From CAADGV01 sp040290295 (GTDB lineage Bacteria > Bacteroidota > Ignavibacteria > UBA10030 > UBA6906), in the NCBI GenBank assembly GCA_040290295.1, contig PSMW01000004.1, positions 114,511 through 178,510 of the forward strand: a stretch of 64,000 bases of DNA, written 5' to 3'. The translations under genes and the position numbers were made by a program. The notes below the pieces were generated by a model. That model worked only from the letters and a program-made list of their open reading frames with translations, searched no databases and was not told where the DNA came from. This document shows, in pieces, positions 1-8,537 of this stretch. Within the stretch, counting starts at the first letter, position 1, and every line of letters starts with the position of its first letter.

Positions 1-482
1 TAGTCGAGCAACAGCGTGGGACTCATGACGCGCAAGAAACCGGGCATGGAGGCACCGCGGAACTGAAACTTGCGCGCCAGCATCTTCAACGGAGCCGTTG
101 CCGACAGCTCCGTCAGCGCGAGAACGATACTCGACGAAGCGAGCACCTCATCGAGAGAGACCAACATGCCCGCGCCCAGCGACGCGTCCCCGAGATAGGC
201 ACGAATTTTTTTGACGAAGGGAGGTAGATCGTTATTGTTGCTGCCGACATTTTTGTATGTGCAAAGGTTCACCTCACTGAAGGGTGTTTGCAGAGAATTG
301 TCCGACAGCGTGTTGTACCACTCACCGGCGATCTGTCGGCGATCATACCAGTCGTCGTTGTCGGGCAGCTTCTCGTCCGGCAGATCGACGAGGATGGTGA
401 GTTCGCCTTCCCGCAGCTTCAAGCCGAAGACAGTTCTGAACAGTGTGAGCAGTTCTTCGAATGTCAGATTGCGAATCATCAT
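1..482 (-). CDS. N-terminal part of an uncharacterised protein, possibly M29-like aminopeptidase family
   Basis: A reverse-strand frame opens with two consecutive ATGs (482 and 479) and has no stop before the window edge, so only about 160 N-terminal residues are visible. It starts MMIRNLTFEELLTLFR. Near residue 130 it reads ALTELSATAPLKMLARK, then RGASMPGF. That combination resembles the middle of M29-like (aminopeptidase T-like) proteins in the Bacteroidota group, but this is recalled resemblance only. The catalytic metal-binding half would lie outside the window. No clear ribosome binding site precedes either ATG. The coding frame itself is well supported by its length and lack of stops; the family assignment is weak. 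Confidence 0.5.
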   Translation of the reverse strand, partial: MMIRNLTFEELLTLFRTVFGLKLREGELTILVDLPDEKLPDNDDWYDRRQIAGEWYNTLSDNSLQTPFSEVNLCTYKNVGSNNNDLPPFVKKIRAYLGDASLGAGMLVSLDEVLASSSIVLALTELSATAPLKMLARKFQFRGASMPGFLRVMSPTLLLD

Positions 483-557
483 CGGTAGGCAGCAGACCAC
501 ACACGCAACAAGCACAACGATATGGAAGCCAACTCAGCCATCCAGAACGGTCCCCCG

Positions 558-1043
558 TTACACCATGCGGCGAGCAACCTCGCGGAGGGCATCTTTCGTC
601 AAGAACTTCTGGACAAGGGGAAATAAGATATGATTTTCTTTGTGGATGTGGTTCACGAAGAGGGCAACCATATGTTGTGCGACCTCGTGTAACTGGCGCG
701 CAGCGCGTTTGTCGTGCTTCTTCGATGCAACCGCGCGCACAGCTTTGCGCAATCGAACGAATTCTTTCCGGAGCGTCTTGTGCTCTTCGCGCATCAGTTG
801 GGTGGGCCCTTCGACATACCGTTCCAGCACGGGGAAGAGCGCCTCTTCTTCACTGCGGTTGTGAACAGTCACCTCTTCGTTGATGAACTCCAAGGCAAGG
901 CGGATCTGCGTGTATGCTTCCTCCGAATATCCGTGTTCAGCGATCGAACGGGCAGCTTTGTTGAGCATGGAAAGCTTCACCAAGGCTTCGTCATGCTCTT
1001 GCATCAGTTGCGCGATGGGGTCGATCTGACGCGAAGGAATCAT
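558..1043 (-). CDS. Hemerythrin-like (HHE domain) protein
   Basis: 161 residues, a single four-helix HHE-type domain. Likely iron ligands are visible in order: the His of QEHDEAL, HNRSEEEALFP, REEHKTLRKEF and HIHKENHILFPL. The ALFP and ILFP endings of the ligand helices are typical of hemerythrin HHE proteins, which bind a di-iron centre and sense or bind O2, NO or iron. The frame is open 27 codons further upstream, but those would overlap the neighbouring gene. The ATG at 1043 is preceded by GAGGAAG at a good distance, so I chose it. No signal peptide or membrane segment, so it is cytoplasmic. The gene lies just downstream of a small barrel-like protein gene on the same strand. The exact ligand is unknown. 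Confidence 0.85.
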   Translation of the reverse strand: MIPSRQIDPIAQLMQEHDEALVKLSMLNKAARSIAEHGYSEEAYTQIRLALEFINEEVTVHNRSEEEALFPVLERYVEGPTQLMREEHKTLRKEFVRLRKAVRAVASKKHDKRAARQLHEVAQHMVALFVNHIHKENHILFPLVQKFLTKDALREVARRMV

Positions 1044-1107
1044 CGGTCTTCCTCGTTGCGTTCTCTCTGGGGGAATGAACCTCTCAGCGGACTCATGCCG
1101 ATAGCGG

Positions 1108-1407
1108 TCACGAAACCTCGGCATAGGTCGAGTACTTCTTGCTGTTTTCGTCTATGCACCCTTCTAATAGCGTGAGTAATTCCTGTGTACGTTCGTCTTG
1201 TGTGTCATCCAGCGCATCGAATTCCTCTTGGCTCCCGAACATGTACACTTCCGTGAAGTGGTGCCTCTTCCCTTTCATTTCATAGACCGCGTAGTTCTTC
1301 TTTGTCGTATTCACGAGATGATCTCGAAGTTGTCGGATCAATCCCAAATACGTCTCGCGTTGTTCAGGGATGATGCTGTAAGAAATCGTAAACATAATTC
1401 GTGGCAT
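1108..1407 (-). CDS. Small dimeric alpha-beta barrel-like protein (ABM-like)
   Basis: 99 residues beginning MPRIMFTISYSIIPEQRE. The pattern of an N-terminal beta strand, a helix with several charged residues (TYLGLIRQLRDHL) and a later strand with HFTEVYMFGS followed by an acidic helix is what ferredoxin-like antibiotic-biosynthesis-monooxygenase (ABM) or stress-responsive barrel proteins look like. These act as homodimers on varied small molecules, so the substrate cannot be read from sequence. No cysteines cluster and no signal peptide is present. It ends 64 bp upstream of the hemerythrin start and could be co-transcribed with it. Function is inferred from fold-like features only. Confidence 0.6.
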   Translation of the reverse strand: MPRIMFTISYSIIPEQRETYLGLIRQLRDHLVNTTKKNYAVYEMKGKRHHFTEVYMFGSQEEFDALDDTQDERTQELLTLLEGCIDENSKKYSTYAEVS

Positions 1408-1485
1408 CTGCTGGAATCCTTTCTGATGTCAAGAAGAATGACTTGCACCTGTTGTTCACATGTCCCTTCGGCGGCAGCGGCTCAG

Positions 1486-1863
1486 TCAGTACCCCGCCGC
1501 CCGGACTTCTTCCTCGTTCATGCCGTAATAATGGGCAATTTCGTGAATGAGGACGTGGCGAATCCGCTCACGCAATTCCGGGAGCGATCGGGCGTCACGC
1601 TCGATGTTGTGCTTGTACAATGAAATCCTGTCGGGAACTACGGGAGACATGCCGTACCACGTGCCACGTTGGTTGAGCGGAATGCCTTCGTACAGTCCGT
1701 ACAGCTCGCGAGGCGAACGCAGCCCCATCTTCTTCACCGTCTCAGCTGATGGCTTGTCCTCGACGACGATACTCACGTTGTCCATGTTGCGTTGGAAATC
1801 CGGAGGCAGTTCGTCGAACGCTTCTTGGACGAAATGTTCGAACTCCTCGTGTGTCAACGTCAT
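1486..1863 (-). CDS. Zincin-like metallopeptidase family protein (DUF1025-type)
   Basis: 125 residues from the ATG at 1863. The C-terminal part has the zinc-protease signature HEIAHYYGM followed by NEEEVRAAGY, the arrangement of small zincin proteins of the MPN/DUF1025 group, where HExxHxxG supplies zinc ligands and the catalytic Glu. The conserved upstream portion includes NVSIVVEDKPS and GLYEGIPL. The reading frame is open much further upstream, but only by overlapping the preceding membrane-protein gene. The ATG at 1863 overlaps that gene's stop codon (ATGA), suggesting translational coupling, and gives a length normal for the family. An in-frame ATG at 1878 is an alternative. Physiological substrate unknown. 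Confidence 0.8.
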   Translation of the reverse strand: MTLTHEEFEHFVQEAFDELPPDFQRNMDNVSIVVEDKPSAETVKKMGLRSPRELYGLYEGIPLNQRGTWYGMSPVVPDRISLYKHNIERDARSLPELRERIRHVLIHEIAHYYGMNEEEVRAAGY

Positions 1864-2561
1864 CGCACCGACATCCATTGTAACGTTGTTACATATCCAC
1901 CGACAACCAACAGCACGCTCAGCACCACGGGAATGGTTTGCCTGCCGCTGAGGCCGTTCGCTGCTGCCGCACCTTCGACAAGCAGGTAAAGCGCATAGAC
2001 AGCGAGCACACTCTTCAGCGCTATCAGTGTGGTGTACGCGGCGGGCTTGATAATCATCGGCGGTGGGTTCGTGCCAAAGAAAGCGAACCCGAACACTGCA
2101 AGTTCCAACGGCACTATCCACACGAGCGCCGACGCGATCGGAAACGTCGCGTATGAAACCACCGCATACATATTCCGTAGCGTAGCATGCCCGCCTGCCA
2201 CCTTCGTCAACTGCTGCAATGCAACGCTTACCAGAAAGAGAGAAAGCATTCCCAGAAACGGGCCCACGAAGAAAGCAAATCCTGTCAACGTTATAAGGCC
2301 TCCGAAGACACCGCCGAGCGACCTATACCATGCAAAGTCGAACACCAAAACGATCCCGAAGAGGGCACTGAGCAGAATGACATAGTTTTTATGTCTGGCA
2401 AGCACAATCCGCATGAACGTCCGGCGTGGAGCCTCGATCAAACCCCATAGAGTGTGGAATAAATCGAGTGCATCGACCTTGCCCTGAACAAAGCTCCCAC
2501 AGCTCACGCACGTCGTGTGCATATCCTCGTTAGCAGTTCCGCACACCGGACATTCGATCAT
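1860..2561 (-). CDS. Zinc-ribbon plus Yip1-like membrane protein
   Basis: 233 residues. The N-terminus is a zinc ribbon, CPVCGTANEDMHTTCVSC (Cys4). It is followed by a short amphipathic stretch (ALDLFHTLWGLIEAPRRTF) and about five hydrophobic segments from residue 55 onward, the layout of Yip1-domain inner membrane proteins common in the FCB group. No catalytic residues are apparent. The stop codon overlaps the start of the downstream metallopeptidase gene by four bases, so the two are probably made together. The role is unknown: Yip1-like bacterial proteins are poorly studied. The 148 bp upstream, towards tnaA, are AT-rich and likely contain the promoter. Confidence 0.75.
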   Translation of the reverse strand: MIECPVCGTANEDMHTTCVSCGSFVQGKVDALDLFHTLWGLIEAPRRTFMRIVLARHKNYVILLSALFGIVLVFDFAWYRSLGGVFGGLITLTGFAFFVGPFLGMLSLFLVSVALQQLTKVAGGHATLRNMYAVVSYATFPIASALVWIVPLELAVFGFAFFGTNPPPMIIKPAAYTTLIALKSVLAVYALYLLVEGAAAANGLSGRQTIPVVLSVLLVVGGYVTTLQWMSVR

Positions 2562-2709
2562 TCGGGCCCTCTTTCGCGCTCGTGGTGCATCGGACGCAAC
2601 TTGGTTTGTATCAAGCGCTTAAAAGTTACCGAATTTGGCATACTTTAGCAACGAAAATGTTGATCGTGCAAAAAATGATTGCTCTTCACACCAAACACAG
2701 CATTGAGTG

Positions 2710-3978
2710 TCAGATCGGTTCGAACTTCGCTGTGAAGTGGCGAAGCATCGGCGCCTCTTCGATGATGCGATAGCCGCACAGTGTATCGCGGTGAGTAAAG
2801 GTCTCCGCGACCATTTCGGCAACGTAATCCATGTGGCTTTGTGTATAGACGCGACGAGGTATTGCTAAGCGAACCAACTCCATGCGCGCAGGAATCAATC
2901 GATGTTGTGCATCGTACTTGCCGAACATGACGCTGCCGATTTCGACGGAACAAATGCCTCCACGTCGATACAACTCAACCACCCGCGACTGTCCCGGGTA
3001 GTGCTCCACAAAAATGTGGGGCAAGAATCGTTTCGCATTCAGATAGATCGCATGTCCGCCGGGTGGTTGCAAAATGGGCACTCCTGCCCGGGCAAGTTGT
3101 TCTCCAAGGTACTCGACCGAGCGAATGCGATATCCCAGATAATGTTCGTCCAGAACTTCATCCAATCCTTGGGCGATCGCTTCGAGGTCTCTGCCGGCGA
3201 GTCCGCCGTAGGTGGTAAAGCCCATCGTCACAATCAGGAGATTGCGCGCCTGCATTGCAAGCTGGTCGTCGTTGAGAGCAAGGAACCCTCCGATGTTCAC
3301 GATTGCATCTTTCTTTGCGCTCATCGTTGCGCCGTCGGCGTACGAGAACATCTCGCGTGCGATTTCCTTGACAGGGACATGCTCGTATCCCGGTTCCCGC
3401 AATTTGATGAAGTAGGCATTCTCCGCGAAGCGGCACGCATCGAGGAAGAGCGGTATCCCATACTTCGAGCAGACGCGTTTCGTTTCGCGGATGTTCTGTA
3501 TCGAAACAGGCTGCCCTCCTCCCGAATTGTTCGTCACAGTGATCATGCAAAGAGGAATGTTAGCGGCGCCAACACGATCGATGAACTCTTCAAGTGCCTG
3601 AACATCCATGTTGCCCTTGAACAGAGCGATGAGATCGGGGTCCTTTCCTTCCTCCGTCGGCAGATCTACGGCTTCCGCACCGCTGAACTCGACGTTCGCT
3701 TTTGTTGTGTCGAAGTGGGAATTGTTGGGAATGTACTCCCCTTTCCCGCCCACAATGGTGAAAAGAATTTTCTCTGCTGATCTCCCTTGGTGCGTCGGTA
3801 TGATATGCTTCAGGCCCGTTAACTGTCGGACCTTGCGTTCGAACCGGTAAAAACTTTTCGCTCCGGCATAGGCTTCGTCTCCTTCCATGATGCCTGCCCA
3901 TTGTTTTGCACTCATCGCGGCAGTGCCGCTGTCGGTCAGCAAGTCGATCAGCACTTCTTCGGCAGGTAGAAGAAACAT
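2710..3978 (-). CDS. tnaA: Tryptophanase (L-tryptophan indole-lyase), N-terminus cut by an in-frame stop
   Basis: 422 residues from the ATG at 3978. It belongs to the PLP-dependent beta-eliminating lyases (tryptophanase/tyrosine phenol-lyase). Visible: LIDLLTDSGTAAMS, IPTHQGRSAE, the PLP lysine in TMSAKKDAIVNIGG, GGLAGRDLEAIAQGL and the C-terminal LRHFTAKFEPI. Tyrosine phenol-lyase has a specificity Arg in a C-terminal ERG motif. Here the equivalent is VEIGSVMFG, as in tryptophanase, so the predicted reaction is tryptophan to indole, pyruvate and ammonia. The usual first 34 residues are encoded directly upstream in the same frame but are separated by a TAA (4006-4008). The open frame therefore starts at an internal Met. 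Whether this short form is made and active is unclear, since the N-terminus helps form the tetramer in known enzymes. Confidence 0.88.
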   Translation of the reverse strand: MFLLPAEEVLIDLLTDSGTAAMSAKQWAGIMEGDEAYAGAKSFYRFERKVRQLTGLKHIIPTHQGRSAEKILFTIVGGKGEYIPNNSHFDTTKANVEFSGAEAVDLPTEEGKDPDLIALFKGNMDVQALEEFIDRVGAANIPLCMITVTNNSGGGQPVSIQNIRETKRVCSKYGIPLFLDACRFAENAYFIKLREPGYEHVPVKEIAREMFSYADGATMSAKKDAIVNIGGFLALNDDQLAMQARNLLIVTMGFTTYGGLAGRDLEAIAQGLDEVLDEHYLGYRIRSVEYLGEQLARAGVPILQPPGGHAIYLNAKRFLPHIFVEHYPGQSRVVELYRRGGICSVEIGSVMFGKYDAQHRLIPARMELVRLAIPRRVYTQSHMDYVAEMVAETFTHRDTLCGYRIIEEAPMLRHFTAKFEPI

Positions 3979-4080
3979 GTTGTAGTATGCTCGACGAAGG
4001 TATGCTTACCCTTCTCGTTCCGTCGTAAAGTTGATCGGCTCGACGGATTTGATTTTGAATGGTTCGATGATCGTCTTCAT
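3979..4080 (-). pseudogene. tnaA: Detached 5' end of tnaA carrying a premature TAA
   Basis: Read in the same frame as tnaA from an ATG at 4080, this stretch encodes MKTIIEPFKIKSVEPINF and TTEREG, then TAA (4006-4008), then AYLRRAYYNMFLLPAEEV, which continues into the tnaA frame. The peptide matches the expected N-terminus of tryptophanase/tyrosine phenol-lyase (EPFxIKxVE...). No frameshift is needed: a single base change (AAA to TAA, a Lys codon) would explain it. It may be a sequencing or assembly error, a strain-specific nonsense mutation, or a recoded stop. Confidence 0.8.
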
Positions 4081-4214
4081 GGCTCGGGTGTATGTTCGGT
4101 CGTAGGGTTGCTTTGAGACGTTCTGCGTCACACACGTGTTACCGATGTGGCGCCGCTGACTTTCGACTGAGAGAGAAATCTCCTATCTTGCCGTCGGTGA
4201 GCTCACTGCATGAT

Positions 4215-4760
4215 ATGAATTTGTTCAAGAAAAATCTTCTCCCCTCGGAATTGGGCGAGCACATGTACGAAGCGCTCCGCCACGCGATGCAATCGGATGG
4301 AGAACTTTCCATGCGCCGTTTGCTTGTCGCTTTGGAGTTGGTGCCGGAAGAACTGCACGATCAGTATGTGGGTGAGATTATGATCGGACTGATGTTCGGG
4401 GCAACGCTCGCCGTCGAAAGTGCCGCTACGCCCAGAACAGCCACGCACATCATCTCCGCACTCAAGGCGGAATTCCTCAATCACCTAGAAGAGCAGGGGG
4501 CAACTGCACTCCAACGTGCCGAATGGGAAGCCGTTTTAGCTGCGCGGTTCCTCACGTACCGAGAAACGCTCGAAGGATACACAGGCTTCGAGCCGCCATG
4601 GAAGCTCGGCAGAGCGTTCTTTTGGCATGTCATCAATGAGGAAGTTCACCTCGCCATGTGTGTGAAGATTTGCACGCTCTACATTTTGGCTGCTCGTGAC
4701 TACTGCTTCGGCATCCTCAAGGAATTGGGTCCCCGGCTTGCTTTCGCGCCGGAGGCATAG
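4215..4760 (+). CDS. Uncharacterised, mostly helical protein
   Basis: 181 residues from the ATG at 4215 (MNLFKKNLLPSELGEHMYEAL). I do not recognise the family. It is mainly alpha-helical with no signal peptide. A mildly hydrophobic stretch IMIGLMFGATLAVESAA lies near residue 55, and the C-terminus is aromatic-rich (GRAFFWHVINEEVHLAMCVK). The frame is open upstream to 4092, but those codons would run into the divergent tnaA promoter and give an Arg/Cys-rich, unlikely N-terminus. GGTGAG about 13 bases upstream is a weak ribosome site. It is convergent with bcp, only 3 bp apart, and divergent from tnaA. Confidence 0.6.
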   Translation: MNLFKKNLLPSELGEHMYEALRHAMQSDGELSMRRLLVALELVPEELHDQYVGEIMIGLMFGATLAVESAATPRTATHIISALKAEFLNHLEEQGATALQRAEWEAVLAARFLTYRETLEGYTGFEPPWKLGRAFFWHVINEEVHLAMCVKICTLYILAARDYCFGILKELGPRLAFAPEA

Positions 4761-4763
4761 CTC

Positions 4764-5246
4764 TCACGTCGATGTACACAACTCTCGCAACGCTTCCAGC
4801 ACGCCATCGAGATGCTTCCCGATCTGGATTTCGTGATGCACGATGCGACGAATGATGCCTTCTTTGTCGATCACGAACGTCAGTCGTTTGGCTCCGGGCA
4901 GCATCCCCCACAGTCTTCCATCCGCGCCGTACGCTCGAGCAATTGCATGATCGCGATCGCTGATCAATGAAAACGGCAATCGGTGGCGATGCATGAATGC
5001 CTCGTGCGTCTGCTCGTCATCGAAACTCACGCCAAGGAGAACTGCATCGCATTGCGTGAGTGCTTCGTAGTTGGCGCGAAAGGAACAGACCTCCGCGGTG
5101 CAGCCCGGCGTGAAATCCTTTGGGTAGAAAAACAGCACGACGTGCTTCTTTCCACGAAAGTCCGACAGTTGAATCTCCTCTCCGGTTGTCAAGCGTGCAC
5201 GAAAATCGGGTGCTGCATCACCCGGTTGTAACGAGCGAGTTCGCAT
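4764..5246 (-). CDS. bcp: Thioredoxin-dependent peroxiredoxin, Bcp/PrxQ type
   Basis: 160 residues, typical Bcp length. It reduces H2O2 and organic hydroperoxides in the cytoplasm, using thioredoxin. The active-site stretch FYPKDFTPGCTAEVCSF carries the peroxidatic Cys (TPGCT) and a second Cys five residues later, the atypical 2-Cys arrangement of PrxQ. The N-terminal LQPGDAAPDFRARLTTGEE is the usual start of the thioredoxin fold. It begins 3 bp after the RND pump stop, so it is the last gene of the efflux operon or at least co-transcribed with it. Pairing a peroxidase with an efflux system suggests a toxic-compound response, though this may be coincidental. Confidence 0.92.
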   Translation of the reverse strand: MRTRSLQPGDAAPDFRARLTTGEEIQLSDFRGKKHVVLFFYPKDFTPGCTAEVCSFRANYEALTQCDAVLLGVSFDDEQTHEAFMHRHRLPFSLISDRDHAIARAYGADGRLWGMLPGAKRLTFVIDKEGIIRRIVHHEIQIGKHLDGVLEALRELCTST

Positions 5247-5249
5247 GGT

Positions 5250-8200
5250 TCATTCTGCCACTGGGGTGGTTTCTTCGGATGAAGCTGAGAGGCGCTTCCG
5301 CCACTCAGCAAAACGCGCCTTGAGCGCAAGATTCCATTCTTCCAACAATGAATAGAACGTCGGGACAATCACCAGTGTCAGGAACGTGGAGACCGACAGG
5401 CCGAATATGATCGCAACGCCAAGAGGTCGCCAAAAATCTGCGCTCTCGGCGCCCACAACGAAGTGAAATCCTCTCCAATCGAAATCGACTCCCGATGCCA
5501 GCGGCAGAATACCTAACACGGTCGTAGCGGCTGTGAGGACAACGGGACGTAAACGAGTTCGCCCCGCCTCCAGCAGAGCTTCGTCCAGTGTCATGCCCGC
5601 AGTGCGAAGGTGCTTCGTGAAATCCAATAGGACGATAGCATTTTTCACGACGATTCCTGCAAGCGATACAATACCAACGCCGGTCATGATCACGCTGAAC
5701 GGCGTGAAGGTTATCAGCAATCCGATAAAGACGCCGATCAGCGACAGCGGGATGGAAAACATGATCACCAACGGAACCTTGATCGAGTTGAACTCCGAAA
5801 CCATCACGAAGAACACCAACAACAGCGTCACCAGAAACGCCTCCTTGAGGAATTGTTCTGCTTTAGCTCGTTCCTCATCTTCACCCGAAAAGCTGATGGT
5901 GTAGCCCGATGGCAGAGAGAAGTCTTCCAGCGCCCGCTTCACATCCGTAAGCACATCGGCAGCCAGCCTGCCTTGCGCATCGGCGGTAATGGTGATGACC
6001 CGCTTCTGATCCTTCCGATAAATGTCGGCAATACCCGTCGTTTGATGAATGTTCGCCACGTCAACCAGCGGCACGGAGAGAAGCTTTCCTTGTTTGTTCA
6101 TGAACGTGATGTGCAGATTCTGTAAGTCGGGAATCGATGACCGCTGGTCCTCTCGCAGTCGGACACGAATTTTGTACTCATCCTCTCCAACCCGATACTT
6201 CGATGCCTCTGCACCGCTTATCGCAGCTCGCACCGTGTTGGCGATCTGACCCGTGTTCATCCACAGCAGTGCAGCTTTCTCGCGATCGACTTCGATCGTC
6301 ACCTCCGGTTTCCCCGGGTTGTAGTTATCTTTCAAATCGACCAATCCCGGAATCGCCTTGATGCGTTCCTGGATCCTTCTCGAAAGAGCGATCAGCGTCG
6401 GGTAGTCCGTGCCGGCAAGCTCGATGCTTACTGGTGCGCCCACCGGGGGTCCCATTGTTTGTCGCTCCACCCTGAGCTTTGCATCGGGAACGCCCGTTGC
6501 ATCGGCGCGCACTTCCTCGAGGGTCTTGAAACTCGATCGCGAGCGGAGTGCCTTCTCATAGAAATTGATGGCGATTGTGCCTTTGTTCGATGTCCCCTGT
6601 CCGCCGAAATCGAATACGTTGTCGGATGTACCGATGTTGGTGACAACGAATTCCATATCTCGTGCGCCGGGCAGGCGCGCAAACCGGTGCTCGAGAATCT
6701 CGGCGATGCCGTTCGTGACGGCAAGCGACGTACCGGCAGGCGCTTCGATACTCACGCGAATTTGGTTCGGTTGAGTGTTCGGGAAGAATTCGATGCCTTT
6801 GTTGAAGAAGGCAAAGACAACCGAGATGAGCACGAGAAACGCAAACGCGACGCCCAGTGTAGCCCGCTTGTGGTTCAGTGCCCACCGCAAGGTACCGACG
6901 TACCTGCCGATCAACGCCGGGAAGAACCGCTCATCGACTTTGTGATAGATGATTGTAATGGGATTGTACTTCTTGTACCAGCGAGGATGCGCGAGATTTT
7001 CTTTTGCTTTGCGGATCTCTTTCCTGTAGTCTATCCAACGAGCGCCTTGGACCGGACTAATGACGAACGCGACGAGCAGCGAACCACCCAACGTGATAAT
7101 GAGTGTGAGCGGCAAATACTTCATGAAGTCACCGACGATGCCGGGCCAGAACAACAGCGGAATGAACGCCGACACGGTCGTGACGGTCGATGTGATCACC
7201 GGGATGGCGACTTCTGCCGTTGCTCGTTTCGCCGCCACATCTGGCTGTTCTTGATACTCCTGCTGATGCCGGTAAATATTCTCGATCACCACAATCGCGT
7301 CGTCCACGAGGATGCCGAGTACCAGCACCAACGAAAACAGCACGACCATGTTCAGCGTGATGCCGTAGAGCGAGAAAATCGTGAACCCCACCAACATCGA
7401 AAGAGGAATGGCAGTGGCGATGAGGAGCGAATTCTTGAAGCCGAAGAACATGAATAAGCACACCACCACGAGGAACATGCCCGTCATGATACTGTTCTCC
7501 AACTCGAATACCATCCGATTGATGAAGACCGATTGATCGTTCGTGATGTCGATGTTCACGCTGGGGGGCAACGTCGCTCGCGTGCTTTCAACAATCTGCT
7601 TCACCTCTCTGGCGATGCGCACGAGGTTCTCGCCCGCACGCTTGCGCACCGCGAGCGTAACGACCTCCTTGCCGTTGAGCCGCGAGTATGTTTTTCGATC
7701 CTCGAACGATGCATACACCTGCGCAACATCGCGCACGTAAATGGGCTTCCCTCCTTGTAACTTAATGACGATGTCCTCAATCGGCTTCACGTCCTTGTAC
7801 TCACCCGGGATACGCACCGAGTAGGTCAGTTCCTTCGTATCGATCGACCCGCCCGGGATGGACACATTTTCGTTACGTATGGCGTTCACCACATCGTCGA
7901 AGCCGATCCGATATTCGTTGAGCAAATGAACGTCGCAATTTACCTGAATCTCCGGCTCCAAGCCTCCAGTGAGATCGACACGCAACACACCCTGCACCGC
8001 CTCGATCCTTTTCTTTACGTCTTCGGCGATGGTCTTCAGGCGCGCGACGCCGTACGGTCCGCCAACATTGACGTACATGATGGGGAACTCGCTGATGTTG
8101 ATCTCGCTGACGACCGGATCGAGGATGTCGTTCGGGAGGTCCTTGCGAGTGGAATTAACTTTGTCGCGTACGCGTCGGAGCGCTTCATCGAGATCGACGC

Positions 8201-8492
8201 CGATTTCGAACTCAACGCTCACCGTGGCAAGCCCTTCCTTCGAGACGGAGGTGATGTGCTTGATGTTTTTCAGCGACTTCAACGCCCGCTCCAGCGGTTG
8301 CGTTACCAATCCTTCCACGTCGGTGGGCGATACGCCAACATACGGCACTGAGACGATGATGTAGGGAACCTTCACATCCGGGGAGGCTTCACGCGGCAAG
8401 CCGATGTATGCCTTCCATCCGATGACCACGATCAGAAGGATGAAGATATAAACGACGACTTTATTGTCGATAGCCAGATTATAGATCCGCAT
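5250..8492 (-). CDS. RND family efflux pump, inner-membrane permease
   Basis: 1080 residues, normal for AcrB-type RND pumps: two repeats, each with one N-terminal membrane helix, a large periplasmic porter/docking region and five further helices. It starts MRIYNLAIDNKVVVYIFIL. The proton-relay Asp pair is present in GILVDDAIVVIENIYR (around residue 397), so it should be proton-driven. The second half contains the matching GIVVKNAIVLLDF segment. The pump would drive export across both membranes together with the fusion protein and TolC-type channel encoded just upstream on the same strand. The GILVDDAIVV motif suggests a HAE-type (drug/hydrophobe) rather than a heavy-metal CzcA-type pump, but the substrate cannot be determined. 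Confidence 0.93.
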   Translation of the reverse strand: MRIYNLAIDNKVVVYIFILLIVVIGWKAYIGLPREASPDVKVPYIIVSVPYVGVSPTDVEGLVTQPLERALKSLKNIKHITSVSKEGLATVSVEFEIGVDLDEALRRVRDKVNSTRKDLPNDILDPVVSEINISEFPIMYVNVGGPYGVARLKTIAEDVKKRIEAVQGVLRVDLTGGLEPEIQVNCDVHLLNEYRIGFDDVVNAIRNENVSIPGGSIDTKELTYSVRIPGEYKDVKPIEDIVIKLQGGKPIYVRDVAQVYASFEDRKTYSRLNGKEVVTLAVRKRAGENLVRIAREVKQIVESTRATLPPSVNIDITNDQSVFINRMVFELENSIMTGMFLVVVCLFMFFGFKNSLLIATAIPLSMLVGFTIFSLYGITLNMVVLFSLVLVLGILVDDAIVVIENIYRHQQEYQEQPDVAAKRATAEVAIPVITSTVTTVSAFIPLLFWPGIVGDFMKYLPLTLIITLGGSLLVAFVISPVQGARWIDYRKEIRKAKENLAHPRWYKKYNPITIIYHKVDERFFPALIGRYVGTLRWALNHKRATLGVAFAFLVLISVVFAFFNKGIEFFPNTQPNQIRVSIEAPAGTSLAVTNGIAEILEHRFARLPGARDMEFVVTNIGTSDNVFDFGGQGTSNKGTIAINFYEKALRSRSSFKTLEEVRADATGVPDAKLRVERQTMGPPVGAPVSIELAGTDYPTLIALSRRIQERIKAIPGLVDLKDNYNPGKPEVTIEVDREKAALLWMNTGQIANTVRAAISGAEASKYRVGEDEYKIRVRLREDQRSSIPDLQNLHITFMNKQGKLLSVPLVDVANIHQTTGIADIYRKDQKRVITITADAQGRLAADVLTDVKRALEDFSLPSGYTISFSGEDEERAKAEQFLKEAFLVTLLLVFFVMVSEFNSIKVPLVIMFSIPLSLIGVFIGLLITFTPFSVIMTGVGIVSLAGIVVKNAIVLLDFTKHLRTAGMTLDEALLEAGRTRLRPVVLTAATTVLGILPLASGVDFDWRGFHFVVGAESADFWRPLGVAIIFGLSVSTFLTLVIVPTFYSLLEEWNLALKARFAEWRKRLSASSEETTPVAE

Positions 8493-8537
8493 AGCTCACT
8501 CGTGCAATGCTCTGCTGATAGCCGTCTTGGGGGTCAC

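Noticed and set aside
2902..3780. 292-residue plus-strand frame opposite tnaA
   Set aside because: Antisense to conserved tryptophanase sequence; no recognisable protein.
4006..4008. Recoding of TAA in tnaA (genetic code change)
   Set aside because: Many genes in the window end with TAA, TAG and TGA at the expected places, so a changed code is not supported.
5250..8492. Heavy-metal (CzcA-type) RND pump
   Set aside because: The TM4 motif GILVDDAIVV and the lack of metal-binding neighbours fit a drug/hydrophobe-type pump better; substrate left open.
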